64,000 nucleotides of DNA from contig JAIOOS010000017.1 of the NCBI GenBank assembly GCA_021414305.1, positions 186,001-250,000 on the forward strand, written 5' to 3'. Origin of the DNA: Burkholderiales bacterium. Lineage in GTDB: Bacteria; Pseudomonadota; Gammaproteobacteria; Burkholderiales; Burkholderiaceae_C. Below the pieces are notes generated by a model. It saw only the letters and a list, made by a program, of their open reading frames with translations. It was not told the DNA's origin and did not search any database. A program made the translations under genes and the position numbers. Of the stretch, positions 34,017 through 43,548 are shown piece by piece. Each line of letters starts with the position of its first letter. Within the stretch, counting starts at the first letter, position 1.

Positions 34017-35099
34017 ATGTCGACCTCCTCCCTGCTGAACGACGCTGCGCTCTACGCGCAGGCGCATGAAGTCCCCTGGCCGCGCGACCCCGAAGCCGCG
34101 CCGGCGCCCGGCCAGCCACCCTGGGGCGTTCATCACGACGACCCGCCGCCCTTCAACCGGCTGCGCGGCCCGGTGCACGCGCGCGGGCCGCAGGCGGGCG
34201 TGATCCGCCAACACGGCGAGGTGATCGCGACCTGGGGCGAGCCGGATCGGGCCGACCTCACCTTCAGCGTCGCCAAGAGCTACCTCGCGCTGCTCGCCGG
34301 CGTCGCGCAGGGCGACGGCCTGCTGCCCGACGAGAACGCGCCGGTCGCGGAGCGATTGCCCGGCATCTGCTTCGACAGCGCGCACAACCGGCCGATCACC
34401 TGGGCGCATCTGCTGACGCAGACCAGCGAATGGGAAGGCACGTCGTTCGGCCTGCCCGACACCGTGGATCGCTGGCGCAAGGTCGCCCAGGACCCGCGGC
34501 CCGCGGCCGGACCCAAGGGCGGTGCGCGGCCGTTGCAGGCGCCGGGCACGTACTGGGAATACAACGACGTGCGCATCAACCAGTTCGCGCTGGCCTTGCT
34601 GCACCTCTTCGGCAAGCCGCTGCCCGAGGTGTTCCTCGCGCGGATCCTGCGGCCGCTGGGCGGAGGCGACGGCTTCGCCTGGCGCGGCTACGACGACGCC
34701 TGGGTCGATCTGCCGGGCGCTGGCCGCGTGCAGACGGTTCCCGGCGGAACGCATTGGGGGGCAGGCGTCTCGATCAGCGCGCACGACCAGGCGCGCATCG
34801 GCCAGATGGTTCTCGACGGCGGTGCGTTCGCCGGTCGCCAGCTCGTGCCGAAGCGCTGGATCGAGCGCATGGCCGAGCCGGGCCCGATCGCGCCCTTCTA
34901 CGGCCGGCTGCTCTGGCTGAACCGCGACGGCAAGGCGTTCCCCGGCGCCTCGCCGCGCGCCGTCTTCATGGTCGGCGCGGGCGGCCACTACGTCTGGATC
35001 GACCCCGAGCTCGACGCCGTGGTCGTGCTGCGCTGGCTCGACCCGGCCTATGCCGGGCTGACGATGCCGCGCATCGCGAAGGCGCTCGCGGCCGGCTGA
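34017..35099 (+). CDS. Serine beta-lactamase-fold hydrolase
   Basis: 360 residues. Class C/esterase-type beta-lactamase fold with SxxK motif SVAK at residues 84-87, YxN equivalent in WEYNDVRIN (about 180) and a HxG-like GGTHWGAG / GAGGHYVWI in the last strand. No signal peptide is evident (MSTSSLLNDAALYAQAHE), so this is more likely a cytoplasmic esterase or peptidase than an antibiotic-resistance enzyme. It stands alone between convergent neighbours. Confidence 0.82.
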   Translation: MSTSSLLNDAALYAQAHEVPWPRDPEAAPAPGQPPWGVHHDDPPPFNRLRGPVHARGPQAGVIRQHGEVIATWGEPDRADLTFSVAKSYLALLAGVAQGDGLLPDENAPVAERLPGICFDSAHNRPITWAHLLTQTSEWEGTSFGLPDTVDRWRKVAQDPRPAAGPKGGARPLQAPGTYWEYNDVRINQFALALLHLFGKPLPEVFLARILRPLGGGDGFAWRGYDDAWVDLPGAGRVQTVPGGTHWGAGVSISAHDQARIGQMVLDGGAFAGRQLVPKRWIERMAEPGPIAPFYGRLLWLNRDGKAFPGASPRAVFMVGAGGHYVWIDPELDAVVVLRWLDPAYAGLTMPRIAKALAAG

Positions 35100-35108
35100 C
35101 CCGAATCG

Positions 35109-35978
35109 CTACTCGGGCAGGCGGCCGAGCGCGAACATCACTTCGAGCACCGGCCCCGGCGCGCCCATGGCGCCGAACCAGCGCATGTAGATCTCGGGCA
35201 GCGCGCTGCTGCGGTAGATCTGCGCCAGCGCCGAGTCGACGGTCTGCTTCAGCGCCCAGTCGCCGCGCGGCAGCGCGATCGCATAGGGCTCGTACGACAA
35301 GGCATCGACGAGCAGGGCCAGCGCCTTCGGGTCCTTGGCCTTGTTGACCAGGCCGACCAGGAGCACGCGGTCGCTGGCGAAGGCGTCGATGGTGCCCGCC
35401 TCGAGCTGCTCCAGCCCCTCGTCGCGCGTGTTCAGCTTGACGACGGTGGCGGTGACCACCTTCGCCTTCAGCGCCGCCTCGAGCGCGCGCTCGTTGCTCG
35501 TGCCGGCGATCACGCCGATCTTCTTGCCCGACAGGTCGAGCAGGGTGTTGGCAGCGGTGGAGCCACGCACCAGGAGGCCGGTGCCGTCGAGGAAGGTAAG
35601 GGTGGAGAACGACGCCTGGCTCATGCGCGAGAGCGTCACCGTGCTCGCGCCGCATTCCATGTCGGCCTGGCCGCTGGAGAGGGCGGCGAAGCGGTTCTGC
35701 GAAGTCACCGGCACCCACTTCACCTGCAGCGGCGCGACGCCGACCTGGCGCTCGATCACGCCGACGATGCTGCGGCACAGGTCGACGGTGTAGCCGGCGG
35801 GCTTCTTGTCGGCGTCGTCGAACGAGAACGGCAGCGCGTCGGTGCGGTAGGCGATCGAGATCGTCTTGGTGCTCTGGATCTTCTTCAGCCGACCGTCGAA
35901 CGGCGCCGCGGCCATCTGGGCCAGGGCGATCGTCGGCGCGAGGCAGAGCGCGGCGAGCAAGAGATGGCGGCGTGACAT
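35109..35978 (-). CDS. Amino-acid ABC transporter substrate-binding protein (GltI-like)
   Basis: 289 residues from ATG 35978, which has AGGAG upstream. Signal peptide LLLAALCLAPTIALAQ. SBP_bac_3 fold: LKKIQSTKTISIAYRTDALPFS, PAGYTVDLCRSIV, SGQADMECGASTVT and AGTSNERALEAAL. This order is that of glutamate/aspartate-binding proteins. It is orphaned, because no permease or ATPase gene of this family is in the window. Confidence 0.88.
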   Translation of the reverse strand: MSRRHLLLAALCLAPTIALAQMAAAPFDGRLKKIQSTKTISIAYRTDALPFSFDDADKKPAGYTVDLCRSIVGVIERQVGVAPLQVKWVPVTSQNRFAALSSGQADMECGASTVTLSRMSQASFSTLTFLDGTGLLVRGSTAANTLLDLSGKKIGVIAGTSNERALEAALKAKVVTATVVKLNTRDEGLEQLEAGTIDAFASDRVLLVGLVNKAKDPKALALLVDALSYEPYAIALPRGDWALKQTVDSALAQIYRSSALPEIYMRWFGAMGAPGPVLEVMFALGRLPE

Positions 35979-36090
35979 GGGGCGGCTCCTGGGTTGGCGC
36001 GACCGGCGAGCGGCGGCGGGGTCGCGCATTCTAGGAGCGCGATCCCGCCGCACGGCATTGCACCAAGGGGCAGTTGCCGCCCCTGCCGAC

Positions 36091-36411
36091 TCAAAGGAAC
36101 ACGCTCGAGCCCGCGAATCGCGCGGCGATGACGAGCATCATCATGCCGGCAAGGATCAGCCCGGTGGCCATGCCGCGCCGGATCCTGCCCGAACTCCCGC
36201 CCAGCGCCAGGCTCGAGCCCAGCCAGATCGATCCGAGCGCGAGCGTCGTCGCCCAGAGAAGAAAAGTCGACAAGGGCGTACCCATGGCGAGGAAGGCGGG
36301 CGTACCGGACGAAAAGCTTCCCCTGAGCGAAGCCTGGAAGAAGTAGACGAAGGGCGTGCCGAACACCACCGCGGCGGCGGCGAGCACCCTGCGGGAGGAT
36401 GACCGCGACAT
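36091..36411 (-). CDS. Small integral membrane protein of unknown function
   Basis: 106 residues from ATG 36411. Three predicted membrane helices (VLAAAAVVFGTPFVYFF, TFLLWATTLALGSIWLG, MATGLILAGMMMLVIAA). Loops are short, with basic ends (SRSSSRRV, GRIRRG). No recognisable domain. An in-frame ATG at 36489 adds a non-conserved leader and would overlap the porin pseudogene. Confidence 0.6.
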   Translation of the reverse strand: MSRSSSRRVLAAAAVVFGTPFVYFFQASLRGSFSSGTPAFLAMGTPLSTFLLWATTLALGSIWLGSSLALGGSSGRIRRGMATGLILAGMMMLVIAARFAGSSVFL

Positions 36412-36485
36412 GGCAGGGTCCGATCTCGAATGCAGATGACGCGTCGCCGGCAAGATTCGGGCGCCGCTGGCGGATGCGCTTCTCA

Positions 36486-37318
36486 TCACATGGCCTTGCT
36501 GAGGGTCAGGATGACCCGGCCCTTGTTGATATCGCCGTAGAAGTCCTTCTTGTTCGCGCCGACGTAGGCGGCGGCGGCCGACACGCCCGAACCCAGGATC
36601 GCCGCCATGTCGTAGGTCACGCCGATCTTGTAGTCGTAGTAGCTCTTGAAGCCGGCGTCGATCGTGCCGCCTTCGCCGCCGTCGATCGTCGCGTTGCGCA
36701 GCTTCTTCGCAGGTGGGTGTAGCCGGCGTGAGCGTTGATGGTCAGCTTGTCGATCGGGAAGTTGGCGTTGAGCTCGACGTAGCCGGTGCCCCGGCCGCGG
36801 CTGCCGCCGAGCGAGTCGCCGTTGGCCTCGGCGGCGAGCTTCTGCAGCTTGCCCAGGCCGAAGTAGTCGCCGGAGACGGTGTACGAATACTTCGCCGTCA
36901 GCCACTGCCAGGTCAGCGCGCCGTAGATCTCGGTCGTGTTGAAGCTGACGACCTTGTCCTTCTGCGGGTAGTAGTACTGCAGGATGCCGACGTCGTAGCC
37001 GAATTCCTTGGTGATCTCGCCCTTGTAGCCGGCGTAGAAATCCATCTCGAGCGACGCGTTGGTGAAGCTGACGTTCGAGTTCCAGTTGCCCAGATAGAAG
37101 CCGTTGGACGACCAGTCGAACCCGCCTTGCAGCGCCGGCGAGAACCACTCGGTATCGCCCTGGTCCTGGCCGCGGAACTTGTACTTGGTGGTCAGGTTGA
37201 CGTTCGCGGTGAACCCGCCCACCACCGGCTCCGGCGCGGCCGGGGCGGCAGGCGTGGCCTGGGCAAAGGCGCCAGCGGCGCCGAGCGAAAGTAGCGAGCT
37301 GACAAAGACTTGCTTCAT
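36486..37318 (-). pseudogene. TorF-family putative porin, frameshifted near 36707
   Basis: From ATG 37318 the frame encodes a signal peptide (LLSLGAAGAFAQ) and a beta-rich barrel (FTANVNLTTKYKFRGQDQG, YAGYKGEITKEFGYDVGILQYYYP) of the TorF family. It then goes out of frame at about 36707-36711, after AHAGYTHL. The last 65 residues continue in another frame (KKLRNATIDGGEGG, YYDYKIGVTYDMAAI, final strand GRVILTLSKAM), ending at 36486. One base is missing in an AAG-rich stretch. Restoring it gives about 277 residues, the family length. It is either a sequencing error or a recent loss. No slippery heptamer typical of programmed shifts is seen. Confidence 0.8.
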
Positions 37319-37376
37319 GGTGTTGCCTTTCGGGTTGTGGGGAATCGGATCGGTCGCGCCGACGGCGCGAACGCGG

Positions 37377-38102
37377 CTACGCCGTCTGGAAGTGGATCCT
37401 TGCGGGGCGGTCCATCGGCGCGAGCCAGCTCGAGTACGCCGCGCGCGCCGCTACGTGAACGGCCGCGACCCGTTCGGGCAGGCAGGTCAGGATCTGCTGC
37501 GCCGGCTGGACGGCAGGTCCGCTGGCCCGGGCCAGCTCGTCGGGGTGCGCAAGACACCACGCCTTGACGATGGCTTCGGTCACTTCGAAGTGCCCCTGGA
37601 ACGCCAGGTGCGGGCCGAAGACGAAGCCCTTGTTGAGGCAGTGCTCGCCGTAGAGCGTCCGGGTCGCGCCCGCGGGAATGCCGAAGGACTCGTAGTGCCA
37701 GTTGAAGGCATGCACCTGCGAGGCCGGCCCGAAGATCGTCCTTGCCGCGGGCGTCGTGCGCAGGCTGGCCCAGCCGATGTTCGGGCACGGGTTGCGATGC
37801 ACCGCGGCACCCAGGGCACGAGCGAGGAGCTGCCCGCCGAAGCAGTGGCCGAGCACCGGCACGTCGCGCGCAACCGCGTCGCGGGCCAGGTTCAGCTCGC
37901 TCGCAACCCAGGCGAACGGGTCGTTGACGCTGTCGTCGCTGCCCAGGAACACGACGCCGGCGAACGAACGCGCGTTCGCGGGAACGTCATCTCCGTCGCA
38001 GGGCCGGATGACCTGCGAGGCGATGCCCGCCTCGTCGAGGAACTGGAGAAGGTACCCCGGGTGCTGCAGGGGATCGTGCTGGAAGATGGCAATCGGTTTC
38101 AT
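37377..38102 (-). CDS. Class I glutamine amidotransferase-like protein
   Basis: 241 residues. GATase1 domain with nucleophile Cys87 in VLGHCFGGQLLA and a later GHFEV segment (about 171) that may supply His and Glu. An NWHYESF motif is typical of stand-alone GMP-synthase-like amidotransferases. No synthase domain or partner gene is nearby, so substrates are unknown; small-peptide or gamma-glutamyl hydrolases also use this fold. Cytoplasmic. Confidence 0.8.
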   Translation of the reverse strand: MKPIAIFQHDPLQHPGYLLQFLDEAGIASQVIRPCDGDDVPANARSFAGVVFLGSDDSVNDPFAWVASELNLARDAVARDVPVLGHCFGGQLLARALGAAVHRNPCPNIGWASLRTTPAARTIFGPASQVHAFNWHYESFGIPAGATRTLYGEHCLNKGFVFGPHLAFQGHFEVTEAIVKAWCLAHPDELARASGPAVQPAQQILTCLPERVAAVHVAARAAYSSWLAPMDRPARIHFQTA

Positions 38103-38212
38103 GTCGGTACACGAGCTGTTCGTGCAACCGTCAATCTAGGCGTCGCCGCGTAAAGAAGGCATCAAAAACGCACCGTGCCCGCAGCACGGTTCGCGCAGCG
38201 GGCGCCCGGTCC

Positions 38213-38683
38213 TCAGGCGGCCGAAGGCGCAGCCGACCAGCCGGCGATCGCGCGGTGCAGCGCCGCGGCATCGGCGGCCGCATTCAGGCGATCACGCAGG
38301 CCCCGGTCCGACAGCATTTCCGCAATTTCGGAGAGGATCTCGAGGTGGCGCTGGTTCGCCGCTTTCGGCACGAACAGGAACACGAACAGGCCCACGGGAA
38401 GCCGGTCCGGCGCGTCGAATTCGATCGGACTGCGCAGGCGCAGCACGGCCGCGAGCGGATCCTTCAGCGCGGTGATCCGACCATGCGGAATGGCGACGCC
38501 GTGACCGAGCCCGGTGGAGCCGAGCCGCTCGCGCGCCATCAGGTTGTCGGCGACCGTCGTCCGGGCCACGCCATGCTGCTGCTCGAACAGGAGGCCTGCC
38601 TGCTCGAACAGCCGGGCCTTGTTCGCGACGTCGACATCCACGAGGACGTCGCCGGCCGAAAGGATCGCCGACAGCTGGTTCAT
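38213..38683 (-). CDS. EIIA(Ntr)/PtsN-like phosphotransferase domain protein, kdp-linked
   Basis: 156 residues from ATG 38683. PTS EIIA type-2 domain with the phosphorylatable His at residue 67 in GHGVAIPHGRI, and FLFVPKAANQRHLEILSEIAEML. In E. coli, PtsN (EIIA-Ntr), when unphosphorylated, binds KdpD and stimulates kdpFABC. Here the gene starts 34 bases after the kdpC stop on the same strand and so is the fifth gene of the kdp operon. Whether it is the genome's only EIIA(Ntr) or a second, dedicated copy cannot be told from this window. A GGAGG lies 14 bases upstream, rather far. Confidence 0.85.
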   Translation of the reverse strand: MNQLSAILSAGDVLVDVDVANKARLFEQAGLLFEQQHGVARTTVADNLMARERLGSTGLGHGVAIPHGRITALKDPLAAVLRLRSPIEFDAPDRLPVGLFVFLFVPKAANQRHLEILSEIAEMLSDRGLRDRLNAAADAAALHRAIAGWSAAPSAA

Positions 38684-38717
38684 GGCGCGAGCGTCGGCCT
38701 CCGCGGGCGCCACGGGA

Positions 38718-39299
38718 TCACGGCTTGGCCGATGCGGCGTCGAGCGCGAGGTTGAGCGCCAGCACGTTGACGCGGGGCTCGCCGAGAAACCCGAGCAGCG
38801 GCCGCACGGCATTCGCTTCGACCAGCGCCTCGACGCGCTCGACCGGAATCGCGCGCACGCGAGCGATCCTGCCAGCTTGGTAGCGCGCGGCGGCGAGGCT
38901 GATCTCCGGGTCGAGGCCGCTGGCCGAGGCCGTGACCAGGTCGACCGGGATCGGCGCCTTGTTGCCGGGATCGGCCGCGCGCAGCGCCTCGATCCGGCCC
39001 TTGACCGCATCGAGCAGCGCCGGATTCGTCGGCCCCTGGTTCGAGCCGCTCGATCCGCCGGCGTTGTTTGCCATCGGCGACGTCGCGGAAGGACGGCCCC
39101 AGAAGTGCTTCGGGTCGCTGAAGCTCTGGCCGATCAGCATCGAGCCGACGGGCTTGCCCTCGCGCTCGACCAGGCTGCCGGCCGCCTGCCGGGGGAACGC
39201 GGCCTGGCCGATGCCGGTGACGACGAGCGGGTAGGCGATCCCCGTGACGAGCGACAACAGCGCGAAGAGCACGAAAGCGGGACGAAGGATGGCGTTCAT
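38718..39299 (-). CDS. kdpC: KdpC, K+-transporting ATPase C chain
   Basis: 193 residues. N-terminal membrane helix ([22 protein letters not shown]), then the periplasmic domain with [24 protein letters not shown] and the C-terminal [10 protein letters not shown]. It has the usual length. It stabilises the KdpFABC complex and raises ATP affinity of KdpB. Its start is 18 bases after the kdpB stop, the usual kdpFABC order. Confidence 0.95.
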   Translation of the reverse strand: MNAILRPAFVLFALLSLVTGIAYPLVVTGIGQAAFPRQAAGSLVEREGKPVGSMLIGQSFSDPKHFWGRPSATSPMANNAGGSSGSNQGPTNPALLDAVKGRIEALRAADPGNKAPIPVDLVTASASGLDPEISLAAARYQAGRIARVRAIPVERVEALVEANAVRPLLGFLGEPRVNVLALNLALDAASAKP

Positions 39300-39316
39300 A
39301 CGAATCTCGTTCGAAG

Positions 39317-41434
39317 TCAGGCGAGGTGGGCCGCCGAGAGCAGCAGATCGATCAGCTTGATGCCGATGAAGGGCACGATCAGGCCGCCGACGCCGTAGAT
39401 CAGGACGTTGCGGCGCAGCAGCTCGGCGGCGGGTGCCGGGCGGTACTTCACGCCCTTCAGCGCGAGCGGAATCAGAAAGACGATGACGATCGCGTTGAAG
39501 ATCACCGCCGAAAGGATCGCCGACGAGGGGCTCGCCAGGCGCATCACGTCGAGCGCGGCGAGCTGCGGATAGGTGGTCGCGAACGCCGCCGGAATGATGG
39601 CGAAGTACTTCGCCACGTCGTTGGCGATCGAGAACGTGGTCAGCGAGCCGCGCGTCATCAGCAACTGCTTGCCGGTCTCCACCACCTCGAGCAGCTTGGT
39701 CGGATTCGAGTCGAGGTCGACCATGTTGCCGGCCTCCTTCGCCGCCTGCGTGCCGGTGTTCATGGCGACGGCGACGTCGGCCTGGGCCAGAGCCGGCGCG
39801 TCGTTGGTGCCGTCGCCGGTCATCGCCACGAGCCGGCCTTCCGCCTGGTACTCGCGGATCATCTTCAGCTTCGCCTCGGGGGTCGCCTCGGCGAGGAAGT
39901 CGTCGACGCCGGCCTCGGCGGCGATCGCCGCGGCGGTCAGCCGGTTGTCGCCGGTGATCATCACCGTCTTGATGCCCATGCGGCGCAGCTCGGCGAAGCG
40001 CTCCTTGATGCCGCCCTTGACGATGTCCTTGAGCTCGACCACGCCGAGCGGCCTGGCGCCGTCGGCGACGACGAGCGGCGTGCTGCCGCGCCGCGCCACT
40101 TCCTCCATGGCTTGCACCACGCCCGCGGGAAACGATCCGCCCAGCGCCTCGACGTGCTTCCTGATCGCGTCGCCGGCGCCCTTGCGGATCTGCCGCGCGG
40201 GCGCGTCGCCCGCGGCCGCGAGGTCGACCCCGCTCATTCGCGTCTGCGCGGTGAAGGCGATGAACTTCGCCGCGAGCGAAGCCATGTCGCGCTCGCGCAG
40301 GTTGAACTTCTGCTTGGCGAGGACCGTGATGCTGCGGCCCTCGGGCGTCTCGTCGGCCAGCGACGAGAGCTGGGCCGCGTCGGCGAGCTGCTGCTCGGTC
40401 ACGCCGGGCGCAGGATAGAAGGCCGAGGCCTGGCGGTTGCCGAGGGTGATCGTGCCGGTCTTGTCCATCAGCAGCACGTCGACGTCGCCGGCCGCCTCGA
40501 CCGCGCGGCCCGAGGTGGCGATGACGTTGGCCTGCATCATCCGGCTCATGCCGGCGACGCCGATCGCCGAGAGCAGCGCGCCGATCGTCGTCGGGATCAG
40601 GCAGACGAGCAGCGCCACCAGCGTGGTGACCGTCACCGCCGAGCCGGCCTTGGCGACGTCGACGCTGAACAGCGACATCGGCAGCAGCGTGACCACTACC
40701 ACCAGGAAGACGATGGTCAGGGCCACGAGCAGGATGTTGAGGGCGATCTCGTTCGGCGTCTTCTGCCGGCGCGCGCCTTCGACCATCGCGATCATCCGGT
40801 CGAGGAACGCCTCACCCGGATTGACGCCGACGCGCACCACCAGCCAGTCGGAGAGCACCCGCGTGCCGCCGGTGACCGAGGCGAAGTCGCCGCCGGCCTC
40901 GCGGATGACGGGCGCCGATTCGCCGGTGATCGCGCTCTCGTCGACCGAGGCCACGCCTTCGATGACTTCGCCGTCGAGCGGAATCGTGTCGCCGGCCTCG
41001 ACCAGGACGACGGCGCCCTTCCTCAGCTCCTCGGCCTCCTGCGGATGCCACGACGCGCCGTGCTTCGGCACGCGTCCGGAGGCGGCGTCCCTGGGCGCCG
41101 CGAGAACCTTGGCGATGACCTTCTTCTTCATGCCGCGCAGGCTCGCCGTCTGCGCCTTGCTCCGGCCCTCGGCCAGGGCCTCGGCGAAGTTGGCGAACAG
41201 CACCGTGAACCAGAGCCAGACGGCGATGGCGATGATGAACGCCGCCGGCGCCTCGCCGCGGCCGAGGAGCGCCTGCACGCCGAGGACGGTCGTCAGGATG
41301 CTGCCGACGTAGACGACGAACATGACCGGGTTGCGCCACTGGACGCGCGGGTCGAGCTTGACGAAGGCATCGCGGACGGCCGGGCGCACGAGCGCCGGAT
41401 CGAACAGCGAGAAGGCGGTGCGGGTGGAGGCCAT
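39317..41434 (-). CDS. kdpB: KdpB, P-type ATPase subunit
   Basis: 705 residues from ATG 41434. P-type ATPase with the phosphorylated Asp in [10 protein letters not shown] (about 320), TGES in [10 protein letters not shown], hinge motif [22 protein letters not shown] and membrane helices at both ends. It hydrolyses ATP to drive high-affinity K+ uptake through KdpA. A GTG three codons earlier is a possible start. The gap to kdpA is five bases. Confidence 0.96.
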   Translation of the reverse strand: MASTRTAFSLFDPALVRPAVRDAFVKLDPRVQWRNPVMFVVYVGSILTTVLGVQALLGRGEAPAAFIIAIAVWLWFTVLFANFAEALAEGRSKAQTASLRGMKKKVIAKVLAAPRDAASGRVPKHGASWHPQEAEELRKGAVVLVEAGDTIPLDGEVIEGVASVDESAITGESAPVIREAGGDFASVTGGTRVLSDWLVVRVGVNPGEAFLDRMIAMVEGARRQKTPNEIALNILLVALTIVFLVVVVTLLPMSLFSVDVAKAGSAVTVTTLVALLVCLIPTTIGALLSAIGVAGMSRMMQANVIATSGRAVEAAGDVDVLLMDKTGTITLGNRQASAFYPAPGVTEQQLADAAQLSSLADETPEGRSITVLAKQKFNLRERDMASLAAKFIAFTAQTRMSGVDLAAAGDAPARQIRKGAGDAIRKHVEALGGSFPAGVVQAMEEVARRGSTPLVVADGARPLGVVELKDIVKGGIKERFAELRRMGIKTVMITGDNRLTAAAIAAEAGVDDFLAEATPEAKLKMIREYQAEGRLVAMTGDGTNDAPALAQADVAVAMNTGTQAAKEAGNMVDLDSNPTKLLEVVETGKQLLMTRGSLTTFSIANDVAKYFAIIPAAFATTYPQLAALDVMRLASPSSAILSAVIFNAIVIVFLIPLALKGVKYRPAPAAELLRRNVLIYGVGGLIVPFIGIKLIDLLLSAAHLA

Positions 41435-41439
41435 GGCGC

Positions 41440-43251
41440 TCACTTGGTGGAAAACAGCATCAGGTGCTCGATCACCGGCCCGAGGGCGAGCGCCGGCACG
41501 TAGTTCAGCAGGCCGACCAGCAGCACGCTGCCGATCAGCAGGAACACGAACAGGGGGCCGTGCGTCGGCAGCGTCCCGGCCGTGACCGGCAGGCGCTTCT
41601 TCGCCGAGAGCGAGCCGGCGATGGCGAGCACGGGAACGATCACGCCGAAGCGGCCGAACCACATCGCGATCGCGAGCATCGTGTTGTAGAACGGCGTGTT
41701 CGCGGACAGGCCGCCGAAGGCGCTGCCGTTGTTGTTGCCGGCCGAGCTGAACGCGTAGAGGATCTCCGAGAGGCCATGCGCGCCCGGGTTGGCGATGCCG
41801 GCCCGGCCGGCGTCGGCGCCGACCGCGATGGCGGTGCCCGCGAGCACGAGGATCGGCGTGACGAGGATCGCGATCGCGATCATCTTCATGTCGAAGGTCT
41901 CGATCTTCTTGCCCAAGTACTCGGGCGTGCGGCCGATCATCAGGCCGGCGATGAAGACGGTGAGGATCGCGAACACGAGCATCCCGTAGAGGCCGGCGCC
42001 CACGCCGCCGAACACGACCTCGCCGAGCTGCATCAGCACCAGCGGCACGGCGCCGCCGAGGGGCGTGAAGGAGTCGTGCATGGCGATGACGGCGCCGCAC
42101 GACGCAGCAGTGGTGATCACCGCGAACAGGGTCGACGCGGCGATGCCGAAGCGCGACTCCTTGCCTTCCATGTTGCCGCCCGGCTGCAGGACGCTCGCGG
42201 TCTGGTCGACGCCGAACGCGGGCAGCAGGGGGTTGCCGCCCTGTTCCGCCGGCGAGATGACGGCGACCGCGACGACGAACATCAGCGTCATCGCCGCCAG
42301 CAGCGCCCAGCCCTGGCGGCTGTCGCCGGCCATGCGGTCGAAGGCGAACACCAGCGCCGCCGGGATCAGGAAGATCGACAGCATCTGCATGAAGTTCGTG
42401 AGCGGCGTCGGGTTCTCGTACGGATGCGCCGAGTTGACGTTGAACGGGCCGCCGCCGTTGGTGCCGAGCATCTTGATCGCTTCTTGGGAGGCGATCGGGC
42501 CCATGGGCAGGCTCTGCGTCGGCGCCTTCTGCTCCTCCATCACCGGCTCGCCCTTGGCGTCCTTCAGCGGCTGGCCGTCGGGGCCGTTCTTCGCCTGGCT
42601 GTAGGTGTTGACCTCGAGCGTCGTCACGTCCTTGTAGGCGTCGAAGTTCTGGATCACGCCCTGGCTGACCAGGAACACCGCGAACAGCAGCGAGAGCGGC
42701 AGCAGCACGTAGAGCGTCGAGCGGGTCACGTCGACCCAGAAGTTGCCGACGGTTCCCGACGAGCGCGCGACGAAGCCGCGCACCAGCGCCCAGACGACGG
42801 CGATGCCGGTCGCGGCCGAGAGGAAGTTCTGCACCGTGAGCGCGAGCATCTGCGTCAGGTAGCTCATGGTCGATTCGCCGCCATAGCCCTGCCAGTTGGT
42901 GTTGGTGACGAAGCTCACCGCCGTGTTGAACGACGAGCCCGCCTCGACGCCGGCCATGCCCTGGGGATTGAGCGGCAGCACGCCCTGCAGGCGCTGCAGG
43001 GCGTAGACCGCGATCACGCCGACGACGTTGAAGGCGACGAGCGCGATCGCATAGCGCTTCCATCCGCTGCTCTCCGACGGTTCGACGCCGGCGAGTCGAT
43101 AGAGGCCGCGCTCGACCGCGGCCACCGGTGCGAGCCAGCGCGGCAGGCGACCCTCGGCCACGGCGGCCAGCCAGATGCCGAGCGGCCAGGCGGCGGCGAG
43201 CAGCACCAGCAGGTAGACGACCAGCTGGATCCAGGATTGCGACGAGGGCAT
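41440..43251 (-). CDS. kdpA: KdpA, K+-translocating subunit
   Basis: 603 residues from ATG 43251, about ten membrane helices. The four pore-loop repeats are visible as [40 protein letters not shown] and [13 protein letters not shown]. It forms the K+ selectivity filter in the inner membrane. The ATG overlaps the kdpF stop (ATGA). Confidence 0.96.
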   Translation of the reverse strand: MPSSQSWIQLVVYLLVLLAAAWPLGIWLAAVAEGRLPRWLAPVAAVERGLYRLAGVEPSESSGWKRYAIALVAFNVVGVIAVYALQRLQGVLPLNPQGMAGVEAGSSFNTAVSFVTNTNWQGYGGESTMSYLTQMLALTVQNFLSAATGIAVVWALVRGFVARSSGTVGNFWVDVTRSTLYVLLPLSLLFAVFLVSQGVIQNFDAYKDVTTLEVNTYSQAKNGPDGQPLKDAKGEPVMEEQKAPTQSLPMGPIASQEAIKMLGTNGGGPFNVNSAHPYENPTPLTNFMQMLSIFLIPAALVFAFDRMAGDSRQGWALLAAMTLMFVVAVAVISPAEQGGNPLLPAFGVDQTASVLQPGGNMEGKESRFGIAASTLFAVITTAASCGAVIAMHDSFTPLGGAVPLVLMQLGEVVFGGVGAGLYGMLVFAILTVFIAGLMIGRTPEYLGKKIETFDMKMIAIAILVTPILVLAGTAIAVGADAGRAGIANPGAHGLSEILYAFSSAGNNNGSAFGGLSANTPFYNTMLAIAMWFGRFGVIVPVLAIAGSLSAKKRLPVTAGTLPTHGPLFVFLLIGSVLLVGLLNYVPALALGPVIEHLMLFSTK

Positions 43252-43340
43252 CACAGGTTCTCCGCGTTGAACAGCGCGACCAGCAGGTAGACGAAGAGGA
43301 CGATCGCGACGACGGCGCAGATCAGGTACAGGCCGCTCAC
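43251..43340 (-). CDS. kdpF: KdpF, small subunit of the K+-transporting ATPase
   Basis: 29 residues from GTG 43340, one membrane helix ([20 protein letters not shown]) and the typical FNAENL end. It stabilises the complex. The TGA overlaps kdpA ATG by four bases, and the GTG overlaps the stop of the preceding small gene (GTGA, 43337-43340). It is too short for most automated callers. Confidence 0.88.
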   Translation of the reverse strand: MSGLYLICAVVAIVLFVYLLVALFNAENL

Positions 43341-43432
43341 TTGCGATCTCCCAGCGCGGCACAGCCGGCCACGAGGCCGAGCAGTGCCGCCGAGAACACG
43401 GCGATCAGGAAGATGTACATGAGGTCTTGCAT
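43337..43432 (-). CDS. Extra 31-residue membrane peptide in front of kdpF
   Basis: From ATG 43432: [19 protein letters not shown], then [11 protein letters not shown]. One membrane helix and a short basic end. It is chained by a GTGA overlap to kdpF, so it is translated with it and almost certainly real. From memory, a similar small gene precedes kdpF in several Burkholderiales. It could be a second KdpF-like helper. It is the first gene of the operon, and a tandem 11-bp repeat lies 41-62 bases upstream. Confidence 0.7.
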   Translation of the reverse strand: MQDLMYIFLIAVFSAALLGLVAGCAALGDRK

Positions 43433-43472
43433 GGTCTGGCCATCCGGTAGGAAGCGGAACGTTAGGCATCTG

Positions 43473-43494
43473 GGCATAAAGACGGCGTAAAGAC
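43473..43494. promoter_or_regulatory. Tandem 11-bp repeat, candidate KdpE box
   Basis: GGCATAAAGAC (43473-43483) is followed directly by GGCGTAAAGAC (43484-43494), ten of eleven positions identical with period 11. In the kdpFABC direction it reads GTCTTTACGCC GTCTTTATGCC. OmpR/PhoB-type regulators such as KdpE bind direct half-sites spaced by one helical turn. It lies in the 116-base divergent region between the two kdp units. Confidence 0.65.
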
Positions 43495-43548
43495 CTTGTC
43501 CCATCTCAATGTCGCGTCGCGGTGCGGGTCCGCTCCATAAAATCAGCA

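Noticed and set aside
34017-35099. Antibiotic-resistance beta-lactamase
   Set aside because: SxxK and YxN-like motifs are present, but there is no signal peptide and the context is not a resistance locus. Serine esterase or peptidase is more likely.
36700-36716. Programmed ribosomal frameshift in the porin gene
   Set aside because: There is no slippery heptamer or downstream stem typical of programmed shifts. A missing base is simpler.
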